From contig NC_014501.1 of assembly GCF_000147335.1 (NCBI RefSeq), forward strand, positions 3,594,300 through 3,658,299: 64,000 nt of DNA, in the 5' to 3' direction. Below the pieces are notes generated by a model. It was not told the origin of the DNA, did not search any database, and saw only the letters and a list, made by a program, of their open reading frames with translations. Source of the DNA: Gloeothece verrucosa PCC 7822 (GTDB lineage: Bacteria > Cyanobacteriota > Cyanobacteriia > Cyanobacteriales > Microcystaceae). This document shows positions 22,801 to 37,800 of this stretch, piece by piece. The position numbers and the translations under genes are program-made. The first letter of the stretch is position 1. Each line of letters opens with the position of its first letter.

Positions 22801-25800
22801 AATTAAGAATTTAATTGCAGAATTACTGCTATAATAGAAGATTGGCAATAAAAACGGAAAAGAAAGCGCTCATGACTCGGCAACACCGCATAACCCTACT
22901 TCCTGGCGATGGTATCGGACCTGAAATTTTAGCCGTAACCGTAGATGTCCTAAAGGTGATAGGCAAACAATTCGACCTAAATTTTGAGTTTACAGAAGCC
23001 CTCATCGGCGGTGCTGCCATTGATGCAACCGGAAACCCCTTACCCGAAGAAACCTTAAAGATTTGTCGCAACAGTGATGCAGTGCTTTTAGCCGCCATCG
23101 GGGGTTATAAGTGGGATAATTTGCCCCGTCATCAACGCCCAGAAACGGGATTATTAGGCATCAGAGCCGGCTTAGGATTATTTGCTAACTTACGTCCGGC
23201 CACCATTTTACCGCAGTTAATCGACGCTTCCACCCTCAAACGAGAAGTCGTCGAAGGCGTGGACATTATGGTGGTGCGAGAACTCACCGGCGGCATTTAT
23301 TTTGGTCAACCGAAGGGAATTTTTGAGACAGAAAGCGGCGAAAAACGGGGCGTGAATACCATGGCCTATACAGAATCAGAAATAGACCGCATTGCTCAAA
23401 TCGGCTTTGAAACAGCCCAAAAACGTCGAGGAAAGCTCTGTTCTGTGGATAAAGCCAATGTCTTAGATGTCTCCCAATTATGGCGCGATCGCGTAACTTT
23501 AATGGCCGAAAAATACCCAGATGTAGAACTGTCTCATCTCTATGTTGACAATGCGGCTATGCAGCTAGTGCGTAACCCAAAACAATTTGATACCATCGTC
23601 ACCGGCAATTTATTTGGCGATATCCTCTCGGATGCAGCCGCTATGTTAACCGGTAGTATTGGGATGTTACCCTCTGCTAGTTTAGGTTCAGATGGACCCG
23701 GACTATTTGAACCGGTACATGGTTCAGCCCCCGATATTGCAGGACTTGATAAAGCTAACCCGCTTGCTCAGGTACTCAGTGCCGCCATGATGTTGAAATA
23801 TGGCTTAAATGAGCCAGAAGCCGCCGATCAAATCGAACAAGCGGTTTTAGCCGTATTAGAAAAAGGCTATCGTACAGGAGACATCATGTCAGAAGGAATG
23901 ACGTTAGTGGGATGTAAGGGCATGGGAGAAGTTTTGATTAATGTCTTAGAATCTTTACAAGGGTGATCTACGTCTTAAACAATTGTGTAACATCTATATC
24001 AATTACAAGACAAGTTAATAATTGGGAGATAGGATAGTGGTATATCTATCAGAGCAAGCCAAACAAAAAAATCTAGACATGGACATTCCCATTCTGCTAG
24101 ATCCCACCCTCCTCAGAGCAGCGAGACGGATTTACCGGACCTACTGCTCTTTGCACTCAAAATTAACACAGCGGCCCTTTGGTGTGGCAATTAATCGAGA
24201 AACTCATCGGGGTCAACTGATTTTTAATGCGAAACCGATCCTTTTACCCGGAGAATGTTTTGTATCCATTAAACAACTCGAATCAGAAATCTATTAAATC
24301 CAAAACCTCTCTTCCAGTCTTAGAGACGATGAAACTCCGAAAATGGAAACCCTGGTTAATGTGATAGTAACCTTATTTGTTTTTGCCTTTGGTGCAGCTA
24401 TTGGCAGTTTTTTAAATGTGGTGATTTATCGCATTCCAGCAGGATTATCCTTAATCCATCCGCCTTCGCGTTGTCCCAAGTGTTCCCATAAACTGGGAAG
24501 TCGGGAAAATGTACCGATTTTAGGTTGGCTTTGGTTAAGAGGGCGCTGTCGTTGGTGTAGGTCTCCTATTTCCATTCGTTACCCCCTAGTAGAAGCGGCT
24601 ACAGCTTTATTATTTGGCTTGGTTTTTTGGAAATTTGGTTTTGAGCTATCAACCCTAGGTTATTGGGCTTTTTGTAGCTGGTTACTGGCATTATCCCTCA
24701 TTGATGTAGATACCATGACCTTACCCAACGCTTTAACCCAGTCGGGGTTAGTCTTGGGGTTAGTGTTTCAAGGGACGCGCGGCGGGTCGGATTTTTCTCA
24801 AATTCCCCATAATCTCATGTTTGGAATCGTCGGTGCCGTCTTAGGAATTTGGTTATTTGAGATTATTCGTTGGGTGGGAACCTTGGTTTTTGGACAAGAA
24901 GCGATGGGGGGAGGAGACCCAAAATTAGCCGCTATGATTGGAGCTTGGTTAGGGTGGAAATATTTGCTGTTAACGGGATTTTTAGCTTGTGCGTTGGGAA
25001 CAGCTTTTGGTGTTGTAGCGATATTATTAACTCAGATGGGGCGTAGGCACCCTATTCGCTTTGGTCCGTTTTTAGGTTTGGGAGCCGCCTTGACTTTATT
25101 TTGGGGAGAGAAGATGATATCAACCTATATGAAATTCTTTTTCCCTCTTTATTAAAAATCGAAGATCAATGAATAATGGCTCATGTCTGTTGATAAAATA
25201 AAGTCTGTGTGCTGGGTTACAATCCGAACCACTCAAGCTCGCTGGGAAGCTGAATTAATGCAGCAAATACTGGCGGCTCATGAAATTCCCGCTCGTGTGC
25301 TTGATATCGGTCTTGGCGTTTATTGTGGTCAAGGAAGTCAAGCCGCCTTACAAGTGCGTTCACAAGATCGATGGACAGCCTTACTCTTGTTAAGTCCTCT
25401 AGAAGAGGAGAATTAAGTTAATTATGTCTTTATTAGATTGGTTTGCTAACAGACAAAAATCAGAACCCTCCGTCCAACAACAGCAAGAACGGGAAATCGC
25501 GGATGGACTATGGACGAAATGTGATTCTTGTGGGGTTCTCGCTTATTCAAAAGATTTATTGGCTAATCAATTGGTATGTCCAGATTGTGGATATCATAAC
25601 CGAGTTGATAGTGATGAACGCATTCGCCAGTTAATCGATCCTAACACTTGGACTCCCTTAGCAGAACATTTATCTCCAAGCGATCCCCTCAAATTTAAAG
25701 ACCGTAAACCCTACAGCGATCGGATCAAAGATACTCAAGAAAAAACCGGACTCAAGGATGCTGTGGCTACCGGTACAGGTTTACTCGATGGCTTACCAGT

Positions 25801-28800
25801 GGCTCTGGGGGTGATGGACTTCCGTTTTATGGGTGGTAGCATGGGATCGGTAGTGGGAGAAAAACTTTGCCGTTTAACTGAACAAGCCACAGCTAATAGT
25901 TTACCTTTAGTAATTATCTGCGCTTCTGGCGGCGCGAGAATGCAGGAAGGAATGTTAAGTCTGATGCAGATGGCTAAAATTTCTGGGGCATTAGAACGCC
26001 ATCGAGAAGCTAAATTAATTTATATTCCTGTACTGACTCATCCCACCACAGGGGGAGTTACGGCAAGTTTTGCCATGTTGGGAGATGTTATTATCGCTGA
26101 ACCTCAAGCGACTATAGGATTTGCAGGAAAACGGGTAATTGAGCAAACCCTACGAGAAAAGCTACCGGAAGGGTTTCAAACCTCTGAGTATTTGCTTAAA
26201 CATGGGTTTGTGGATGCCATTGTGCCTCGTACCCAATTAAAGAAAACTCTAGCCCAGTTAATTAGTATTCATCAACCTTTCTTTCCTTTATTATCTCCCC
26301 TCGAAGCGGATTCTAAACATAAAGAACCTGAACCTGAATTAATTAAGTTGGATTCCGCTAAGGGATAATAGCATTTTTCGCTTGCTGGCTATTGATATTG
26401 GTGTTGCAACTGGTTAATTTATATTAGCGGGTTCGGCAATGCCAATCTCACTCACCTGACAAGCATGAACAAATCTAAAGAAATCCCCAAAACGCGGCTT
26501 TTCTTATAAATTTCTTATTTTTGCTCTATAGAATAATAGACAAGAAACAAATAAATCGTAACAGATGAACCAATACTCAGGAACAAGACAAAAATCCCTC
26601 AGAAGACAACGTGGACTTGATGGGAAATTTAGCCGTGACTATACCGAAGATACCAAACGACTTAGAACGATGAGATTAACTGATACCGCTTGGAAACTCT
26701 TGGCAGAAATTGGCGAAAAAAACCAGCTTACCCGCACGGAAGTCATCGAAATTTTTGCACGGGGTGGTGATTTAGGTTAAGCTCATAATTCTTCATCAAT
26801 GAAAAAGCTTGAACCTTTAAGTTCAAGAGAAATTATATTAAAAAATATTTCTTTAGAGGGAACCAATAATAAACACTTTATATTATGCTGATAAAAATGA
26901 GAAGGACTGATTCAAGACATTTGCTCAAGTCCCTTCTCGGAGTTTAAGAAGCCAGAAAACACTAACAATTTAGTGTATATTCATATTTTATCAGTAAAAT
27001 CCACCAAAAAATATTAAAAATTTTAACACTTGCTGAATCTCGTCAAACTCCCCGCACTTGAGCCGGGGGTGGGTTGACCCCCTATTTGATGATAGTAAAG
27101 TTAGGGGGTTTGCTCCGATGAAGCCGGATAAGTGGTTTCCGTGACCGAAGGAGGAGGAGTCGCAGGAGTAGGAGGTTGTAATAAACTACGCCATTGTTGA
27201 ATTTGAGCCTTAGCTGACTGATAGGCAGAACTTTCTGGCGGTATAATTCGTCCTAATTTAATAGCTTCTTCAATTAATCCTTGATTAGCTGTAGTAGAGG
27301 CAATATCTAATAATTGATAACTCCAGCGATCCAAGGCCTGACGGCTTTGTGTGCCTACATCTGTAGAAGAGGGAATCCGTCTTATAATCGTGATTGCCGT
27401 CACTAAAGCTTCTGAAGTTCTGGCTTGAGCAATTGCATAAGCTTGCTGTAAATCTTGTTGAGCTTTTATTTCCCGCCGCCAATTATTAATATTTGCTTGT
27501 GCTTCCGGATACAACACCCTTCCTCGGCGAATTTGTTCGGCTGTGTTGATGGCATTTGGATAATCTTTGGCATTCCCTAAAGCCATAGCTTGATCCAACA
27601 AGGGACGGTCTTCGCTGCGTTCAATAGTAGTTCTCCAGTCCCGAATTTCCTCTTGAGCTTGGGGATAAAGAGCGCGACCTGAAGCAATTAAACTGGCCTG
27701 ACTAATGGCTTCTCTTAAAGCATCTAAATCTCCTCGACTGGCAAGAGATTGAGCTTGATCTAAAATCGGCTGATCTTCAGTGACTTCAATTTGACGGTTC
27801 CACTCTCGGATTTGCTGTTGTGCTTGTTGATAACGAGGGTTAGAAGTGGGGATGGAGTCGGCTTTAGCGATGGCTGCATGAAGGTCTTCTACGGTTCCGG
27901 ATACAGCTAAATCTTTGGCTTGACTGAGGACTTTAACATCGTCTACTTCTTGTTTCCAACGGCTGATCAATTCCTGTGCGGTGTCATAGAGGGGGCTATC
28001 AGCCGCAATTTCTTCGGCCGATAAGATAGCCGCTTGTAAAGTATCCACTGTCCCAGTCTGAGCATCAATGCCAGCAGAGGCGAGTGCTTTCCAATCTTTG
28101 ACTTCTTCAGTTAAGACCAAATTTTCCGGAATGCGATCAGCGACTTGTTGTAGCTCGTTCCAAGACCGATTTTTGATTAATGTTTGTACATAAGACAGTA
28201 GCTTATCTTTAGCTTTACCGATCAGGTTTTGTGCCTCTTGATAAGCATAGGATGAAGAATTAATTTTTTGAGCTTCTTCGATGGCTTTTAGCCAATTATC
28301 TAACCCATATCGTCGTAAAAACACATAAGCGGCATCTAACTTACTGCTTTCTTCGCGGGCGAGTTGAATTTTTTGGACGATTTCATCATATTTAGTCGTT
28401 GCCCAATATTTATTATCGAGGTTCAACAATTCAATCGCTGAACGAAAAGCCAGATTCCAGTCAGAATCTCTTAAATGCTGTTCAACTTCCGAAAAAATAC
28501 CCTCTCCTTTTGACCAGATTGAACGCCAACGTTCGATCCGTTGTTCGATCAGATTATGGGCTTCTACTTGTTCAGGGATTTTTTTAGCTATGGCAATAGA
28601 TTTTTCTAGGTCCCCTTTTTGAAACTCTTCTTCGGCTATGCTGAGGATATCAAGTGCCCACTCTTCTACATTTCGATTGATTTCTGTACGTAGAGGATGG
28701 TCACTGGGTAAGGCTTCTACTAGACTGATGGCTTTAAGCAGGCTGTCTACCGTCTTTTTTTGAGCTTCTAACTGAGCGCAGTACAGACGCATAGAAGCTG

Positions 28801-31800
28801 AAGCAATTGGCCAAAATATCCTCGGACAGTTGGGGGCTTGTGGTAGCTTTAACAGCAAAGAGGTGGCTGTAAATCCGATACTACCGGATGCCAGTACCAA
28901 TATAGCTGCCCACACTCGCCAATTAAACTTACTCTGCTCCTCACGCCCCGGTTGAATTTCCATTGTTCCACTTGGTTGACCGGATAGTTTTAATGTCTTA
29001 GTTGCCAGTCTTTTGTAATTTTTTGCCATAGCCGACCCAGTTTTTCTGAGTAATTATCCCTAATTTTTATTTAAGGATCAAGTTGTGCATTATGATAACA
29101 CATTAGTCATTAATCATTACTAGAGAGTAGGGAGTATAGGGAAAAACGCTCTGACTAATGACTAATGACTACTGACTACTGACTAATCACCTTAACCCGA
29201 CTGAGCGCGTAAATCTTCGATTAAGCGAGCTAAATGCTCACTGCTGGCTTGATAGACTTCTCCACAGAATTGACAAGTGGCTTCAGCCCCATCATCTTTT
29301 TCAATCATGTCTTGTAATTCTGCTTCTCCTAACATTTTTAGCGCTCCTAAAACCCTGTCAAAGGAACAGCGACAGTCAAAACGCACCAATTGAATTTCAG
29401 GAAGGATAACTAAACCTAAATCTCCTAAAAGTTGCTCAAAGATTTCTGGTAAAGTCTTACCTGCTCGTAATAGGGGCGTAAAGCCGCTTAACTCTCCAAT
29501 TCGAGATTCCAAGGTCTGGACTAAGGCTTCATCTCTAGCCGCTTTTGGCATAACTTGTAGGAGAATGCCGCCTGACGCGATTACGCCGGTAACATCCACA
29601 AAAACTCCCACTAACAAGGCTGAAGGAGTTTGTTCACTGGTAATTAAATAATGAGCAATATCCTCGCCGACTTCTCCTGAAACTAGCTCAACGGTACTAG
29701 AGTAGGGATAGCCATAACCCACATCTCGAACGACGTATAAATAACCATCTTTCCCGACTGCTCCCCCTACATCAAGTTTCCCTTTAGCATTAGGCGGCAA
29801 TTCTACGCTCGGATTTCCCACGTATCCTCGTACAGTGCCATCTAATCCTGCATCTACTAGCAATCCTGCCAGAGGTCCGTCGCCTTTAATGCGAATATTA
29901 ACCCTTGAACCCTCCCGTTTCATGTTGGAAGCGAGTAATAGCCCTGACGACATGGCCCGGCCTAAAGCGGCGGTGGCTACGTAGGAAAGTTTATGTCGCA
30001 CTCTGGCTTCTTCCGTCAGACGGGTAGAAATGACTCCCACTGCTCTAATGCCGCCATCTGCTGCTGTTGCCCGTATTAATTGATCTGCCATTTGATCTGA
30101 TTTGTTGATGGTCTATTTATATAACTTAACAAATTGGATCACGTCGTGGTTATGAAATAATTTATTTAATTCAGCAAAGATAACTCAAAAAGAGAAAAAA
30201 TGAATCAGCTACCCACAATATTTCACATTACTCATCAGAAAGCCGGTTCTAAATGGGTCGCAGCAGTTTTAAATGATTGTGCCCCACATCGGTATGTTAT
30301 GCCAAAAGTACAAGGACACCATTATAAAAAAAATCCTATTAAGTTAGGGGGAATTTACTCTAATATTTATCTTTCCCAACCGGATTTTGAGAAAATCCTC
30401 GGTGCTAATCTCTGGGTCAATCCCGAAAATTACCCAAATTTCTTGTCGGTTCCTCATACTTATATTAGCAATTGGTATAACTTTCAGAAGCGGCAACAAC
30501 CTTATCTCAAGTTTATCATCATTCGTGACCTTAGAGATAGCCTAATTTCCGCTTATTTTAGTTTTAAAATTAGCCATGAATTGTTGAGTCCAAAACTTGA
30601 AGAATGGCGACATAAATTGAACAGTATGAATCAGGAAGAAGGCTTAATTTATTTGATGGATGAAGTGATTCCGCGTTGGGCCGATATTCAGGTTTCCTGG
30701 CTTAATGATCAAGCCCTATTAATAAAATATGAGAATTTATTAGCCGATGAATATGAAGGTTTTGAAAAAATCATTCGTCATTGTCAAATTGACATAAGTG
30801 ATCAAGAGTTAGAGAAAGTTATTAAAAAATATTCTTTTGAATCTGTCACGAATCGCCAGCGAGGTCAAGAAGATATTAGCTCCCATCAAAGAAAAGCCAT
30901 AACCGGAGACTGGAAAAACTTTTTTTCTGAGAAGATTAAGCAAGAATTTAAGCGTCGTTTTGGGCATATACTTATTAAAACAGGCTATGAAAATGATCTA
31001 AATTGGTGATCTAGTTATTCGTTAAGTAATATACAATATTTTAGGTGATTGGCATATTGAGAGAGCTTTCTCGCCCCTTATTAAGGGGGAACGAGTTAGA
31101 CAACAGTTTCTAACTCCTGTATTTTAGGATTCTTTACTCAGACCCAAACCAGAGACTTTAAGCTATAAATAAGCAATATGATGGTAAATTTTTTTAGATA
31201 TAGGCAATTATTTCCCATTCGCTCTTTGATTAGCTGGGGAATGATGAGTATACTTAGCTGTATGATCACCCTGACTTATGCCTCTTCAGCTATGGGATTC
31301 TTTACTCCCCAATTAGAGTCAGAAAAAATTGAACACAGCATCAGTTTATTAAATCCTAACCCTGATGTTATTAATGTGGGGAATGTTTACGCCGCTTCGG
31401 TGAGGTTAGATGGATATGAAATATTTAAAGTTACTGCTACTGATGGTGTCAAGACTGAATCCTCCGAAAATGTGCTATCTCCCCCAAAATTTGCTCGCCT
31501 TAGAGCGCAATTAGTGGAAAATGAACTTAAGGGTATCGTTTCTAATCATCTTTATGGTGGTATTTTTAATCAAGGGTTTCAAAAAGAGACGCTAACGGTT
31601 ACAGTAGCAAAACGCAATGGTATAACAGTAGTGATTGCTTATGATGATGATAAATTAAGAGAGCGTCAAATTGTTACTGTTACTGAAGAAGATGCTGAAT
31701 TTTATGGCTATTCTGTTCCCCAATGGGCGCAAAAATTGGCCGAGATCATCAAAAATGCTCTCATTCGGGCACAACAAGAACGCAACGTTAACTATATTAT

Positions 31801-34800
31801 TCATCAATTATTATGGAGTTTAATCATTATCGCTGTTGCCATAGTTTTTAGTTGGGTAATTTTAGGGTTACAAAGAAAGTTAGGCAAACAACGACATTTA
31901 TTAATGGTTCAAGAACCCATCAATGAATTAGTTCTTTCTCCCTCAGATTTATCCACCATTAAAGAAGAATTATCCCTGGCGGCTCAACAGTCTAAATTTT
32001 TAAAAGTTAGAGAAAAACAGCAAGAATATCGGCGTAAACTCGACTGGATTCGTTTAAAAAGAAGATTGCTACAATCAGGACAGGCTATTATTTGGATTCT
32101 GGCTTCTCTGGGAATTCTTGAATTATTTCCTTGGACAAGATGGATTTTTGGGGAATTTCTTGAAAAGCCTTTGATCGTGGTAATTTTATTTTTGGGAATT
32201 AGTGTAACAATTCGGCTCAGTTCTATTTGTATTGATCGTTACATCCAAATTTTAATCGAAGAAGCCTCTATTTGTCCTAAAATTTTTAATGGAATCGGAG
32301 TTTCTCAAAGGAGAGCATCTCGTCTTAGTACCGTAGCTGAAATTAGTAAGGATTTGGTTTTTTGGATTTTTATTGCCTTGGGAATCCTTCTGGCATTAGA
32401 TATCCTAGAATTTCCCATTAAAGCTTTGTTAACGGGGGCAGGCGTGCTAGGGATTGCTATTTCCTTTGTCGCTCAAAGCTTAATTAAAGACCTAATTAAT
32501 GGTATGCAAATTTTACGTCAAGATCGCTATGTGATTGGGGATTTTATTCAAGTACAAGAGACTTGGGGATTAGTAGAAGGATTTAGCCTAACGGTCACTA
32601 AAATTCGAGGTCCTCAAGGTCGTTTGACAACGGTTCCTAATGGAGATATTCGAGTGGTTCACAATTTAACTAAAGAATGGGCAAGAATCGATCTTTATAT
32701 TAAAATTTCCCATGATGCGGATGTAGACCTAGCCATGAAAGTTATGCAACAAGTAGCACAACAAATGCAAGAAGACCCCCAATGGAGAGATTGTATTTTA
32801 GAACCGACGGTTCTGATGGGAGTCAACAATTTAGATCATACAGGTGTAGAGATTCAATATTGGATGAAAACCAAAGCAACCCAACAGTGGGCAGTAGGTC
32901 GAGAATATCGCCGTCGTCTTAAACTCGCTTTTGATGAAAAAGGAATTCATTTAGGAATGCCGCAAGAATCTCGCTTAATGCAAAATCCTTCTGGGATGCT
33001 GAAAATAAGAGATAATGACATTAATTAATTCTCTTTAAAAATAAGAATAAAAATATCTGAATTTACCCACAGGACTATTAGCTTAAAAGATTGACTCCAA
33101 AATCAACTTTTAGTAGTAGCAAAATTTACAGCCCGGTTAGTCTACTCAATTCTCTGGGCAAATTCAGTTCATAAACTTAGGGGTATTTACTCAAGGTTTC
33201 CTGATTTAGGATTACTAAAAGTAAACCATTTTTTCGCTGACTGAACAGTTAAAAATGTTACATTAAATCCCCAACTAATTCAGTAGTACGGACATTTGCA
33301 TTAAAGCACTAAAATCTACAGAGAAACCCCTCAATGGTTGAGGGGTAATTTTGTGTAGGGAACGCTTGAGCGGCAAAACCTATTCCCTACAAATTCAATA
33401 AACGGTTAGCTGCCGGTACCAATAAGATGCCCTGCCCGCTATTTGACCAGCGCAGTCCAAGCCATTAACTATCATCCGTGCTTTATAAAAATTAGTCTGT
33501 TTGGAGTTAATCCAATTTTCCAGGGAATATCCTGTAAAGCTTCCAGTCTTCATCCCGTGAACGAGAATATATAAAGCTAAGTTTGGTTGAAGCGCAAGGT
33601 CTGGCTTTTGGGTCAATTTGATTCCGGTGAGGCGCTCATACTTCCGATAGTTAAAGTCCCAAGTCATCTGACCATAGCCACGCCCATACCAAGGCCAGTA
33701 TCTAAGATTCTGCCGCCGCCAAGCTTCACCCATCCACCAAGCCTCACGCACTGGCTGAAAGTTTGATTCATGTTCAGCCGTCGCCAATACGTAAGCACAT
33801 TGAGATTTAAGCAGTCCCCACCGATGACATTCGCTTACGATCGCTTTAATCGTTGACACCCTATCTCCTCCCTTGAAATCACTCAAGTTCAGAGGGTAAT
33901 CCCCCATGTGAAAATCCACATCAGCTTTTTTAAATTTCCATCGACCCGCGTCGCCAGCAAGTTGAACATCCCAATAGTCCTGCGCGTTGGCGACCAAGCT
34001 AACCCCGTAAGTTTTGCCCCTGGACAAATTTAAAACCTTTGAGCCGTCGGGCTTATAAGCTTTCGTTTGAACGATAGCTGTTAAGGATCGGCTCTCGGCC
34101 ATCACATCTCTTGGCCAAAAAAAAACACTAGAAAATACGCCAGCTAAAAAGACAAGCGTCAACAAAAACGTTTTATACTTATTCATAGAAGAGAATACCA
34201 GCCCCCTAGTTGGGGGCTTACTACTTAAGAGTTAATTACTTGTAGCAATCGGTTTTTGATGGAGATATCAAAGTCTTTGGGTAAGCTTTGCAAAATTTTA
34301 GAGATTTCTTCCTTAGTGAATTTTCGGACAGTTGTCCATCGCTCATCAACTGAGATAATAATCATCACTTCACTACCTCATAAGGTTGCAAATTAACTTC
34401 TAGCAAAGCGGTTACTAAAGGGTTTTGCTGTTCTTTAAAATAGGTTTCTATTTCAGGAACTTGAGCAACCATAGAATGTAAAAGTGTTTGAGCATTCGCA
34501 AGGTAAAACCCTCTTAAATAAGGATTTTGCTCGCTCATGGCTTTGTCAACAGTAAGCTCCAAGGCATACTGGAGGGCAATTATAGGAATTGCCAATTTAA
34601 CTGAAGAATTTCTTAAAAGGTCTAAATATTCAATCCGATTCATAGATACCTGACCTGTATATTAAACTGATAATCAGAAATATAGGACAGAGCTTTAAAA
34701 GAAAACTGGCTTAAATCAATCGGCTCTAACCTAATCAATCTTCCTTCTTGATAGAGTTTCCGACGAGTCAAAACATAGGGGGATGTTCCTAAAGTTATCT

Positions 34801-37800
34801 GCCTAAACCAACCGATGTTTACCCAGTCAGGACGGGAAGGTATTTTTAAGGAAATAAGCGCGTAGTCAGCCGCATTTTCTATTAAAAAATTAAGCTCCCA
34901 TCCGTAGTAGCCCGGGGGACTTACCCCCTCGGCTACCAATTGCCAGTTACCGTCACTTATCATGAGAAAATGTCATCTAAGGGGTTGACAACTTTTTTGA
35001 TAGTTCCGCCTCTATAAGTTTTTGCTTTAACGGCATTATCGAACGCGGCCGCCTTGACATCAGCCACAATAATTTTATGTCGGTAAGTTTTTCCCCCCTT
35101 AAGAACATCCACCACTTTGCGAACAGCCGTACCAGTAGAGAGAAGTTCCTCAACGCTGCAAGCGGGGAAATCACCGAATTCATCTGGCTTATCAGATGCG
35201 GGCGCTTTTACTCCTGTTTCTGTTTCGATGCCTGTGTAAGCATCAGGGGGAGCATAAAATGCCAAAATCATCGTTTTACTATTGTCGGCGGGGTCGCTAA
35301 CGGTGATTTTGTGCTTGACTAAAATTCTTGCCATTTTTTGCTATTTCTCCTTTATTTAAATCTTTTTATCCTTTATTTAAATCTTTTTATCCTCGGCGGC
35401 GGCGGCGCGGAAAGCCAGCCCCCACGATGTTATTGCCCTCAAAATTTTTGCTGAGAATTTGAGTTACTGCGGTAGCCGCCTTGTCAACAGGGCAGGTAAT
35501 TATAGAATTTTTTTTCTTTGTCCCTTGGAGATAAGAAATTCTCATTTTGACAAGCTTTCCTTGTTTTTGTCCTTCGCAAACAGATATGGAAATGTCTCCA
35601 GCTTTAGGTTCATAGTTATCTGCAAGTTTTTTAATCCCAAGTGCCGCCCCTATTGTGCTTCCATTGCCGTCGTAAATATCGGGCAACCTAATTAGGTAGG
35701 TTTGATTTCCCTCGGTAAAGCTATGAGGCTTAAGAATTTTTCGAGAAACTGTTGCCATTTGTACTCAGTTGATGTTTTACAGTTGTTATCTTAATCTTGG
35801 CACCGATTCGGACTATCGCCGGCAGCCTGGAACCTATATAGGTTCCCCAAGTCGGCCACAGATTAAAAGAAATTTGCAACCAAGATGAATCAAGGATCTT
35901 AGACTAAGCTGTTTTTGCGTCCCGACAAGTCGACTAGGGTCATTAGACGAGGGATGCCATTAATGCTAATTTTCGCGTTTCTAAATCGGCAGTTTCCAGT
36001 AGGTCTGTAGCGTCGTCCTTTTCTTGATTCGCCTAGTATATGGCGTGTTGGGGGATTGTTTACGGTTGATTTTTTGGGGTTATGCTCTGTTAGCTTTTCA
36101 TCGTCGTATGTCGCACCTACAATTGAGCATAATTTGTGTATTACTTCTTTCGCTTCCGCTTCACTAATGGAATATATCTGTAAATTTAGTCCTTTTTTAA
36201 GGTCTTTATAAGTGTATAAATACGAACCTTTTTTCCACAGATACCCATCGTTAGTAGCAAATTCAGCTTTGATTTTATTTGCTAATGTTTTAAGATTTGC
36301 TTCAGTTATAGTTTCTGAAGTCTCATCTGTTAAAACAAAACTACATTCAATTTCTAAGGGTTCAAATCCTTCTGGTGATGCGTCTTTATCTTGCTTAAAA
36401 AATAAATAAACGTGAGGGGCATAAGGGTAAGAATCGTCCATCTCTTGCTTGGGTTTGCCGCCCACGTAGTCGGGTCTATCTTGAACTCTTTGGCAAATAT
36501 AATAAAAATTCATTCGTTTATGTAAAGCCCTAATCATTGTTTCTTTGGGCAGAATCAGACAGGCTCTTTTTGCCGCTTTTCGAGGCTCGTCAATCTCTTC
36601 TAGAACCTCGTCGGGAATATCATTAAAAAATTTGTTTACCTCGTGATTATAAGTTTTGTGTAAGAAACTTTTTAAAAAGTCCCACTCTTTACTAACTGCC
36701 ATTGTTTTGTCTTCCTTCTACTAAATCCACAGGTGTAATATCTGCCTTTGTACTAGATTCAGTTGTCTTTTGTTCCTCCTCGGTTTTTTTGGTATTTTCA
36801 TTGGTTGAAATTTCAGTTTTGAGGGTTTCCCAATTTTGCTTAATTTGGGTAACTGACTCTTGAGTTTCGACGACGGCAGAGGCTAATTGATTGATTGATT
36901 CAGTGGCTTCTGTCAGGTTTTCAAGAACCTCTTGAGCGCGACCTAAATGGTTTGTAAACTGGGGGGATTTGTCATGGTAGCCGACTCCTTCCGATAGAAT
37001 ACCTTCACGAACTAAATCATTATTGAGTTTTCCAACCCATCCCCCAATAGTTTCCAGCCCATTCGTGACAGCGCTCTGCATCGCTTTTACAGAGTCGAAT
37101 AAATTGGTCGTAGTCGTTAAGATTCTATTAGCTTTAATAAATCCTGTAGCACAGGTTTGGTAATTATGTTCCCCGATTAAAGCTTTAATCCAATCCGTGA
37201 AGGTTGTCCCGATAATTTGCGACACAGAGAAGGGATTCCCGTCAACATCTTTAAAAAATATAGAGACTACAGTATCGAGAGTTTGCCCAATACTCTGACC
37301 AAAATTCGCTGATAGCTGGAGGGCATTATGGAGAGCCAAAATAAAATTAAATGTGGCTAAGGCTCTATCATATATCCGATGCTGGAATAATTTAGTAAAT
37401 TTGCCTGTAATCAAGCTTTTTAAAGCCTCGATTTGAGCAAGTACATCGGCTATTCCTAAATCCCCTAATCCTGACAAACCAGCCGCTAATCCATCAAGCT
37501 TTTTACTATTATCTTCAATCCCCTTTTTAATAGGAGCGGAGCATTGGTTCATAATGTCGCACTGGGCATCAGGAATAGGGGGTTCAGGGGTTGGGTCTGG
37601 GTTGGGTTTAGGGTTAGGGTTGGGGTTGGGGTTTCGCGTTGTTGTTCGTTCTGGTGCTGTTGGTTTTTCTGGTGCTGGGGGAGCTATTACTGAATTGCTT
37701 GGCTTAATAGTAGGTATTCTAGGCTTTGGATTCGGGATGATCGGGGGATGATCGGGGTTTTTGGTCGGCTTTCGCTCTGGGTCTTCGGTCGGCTTTTTTG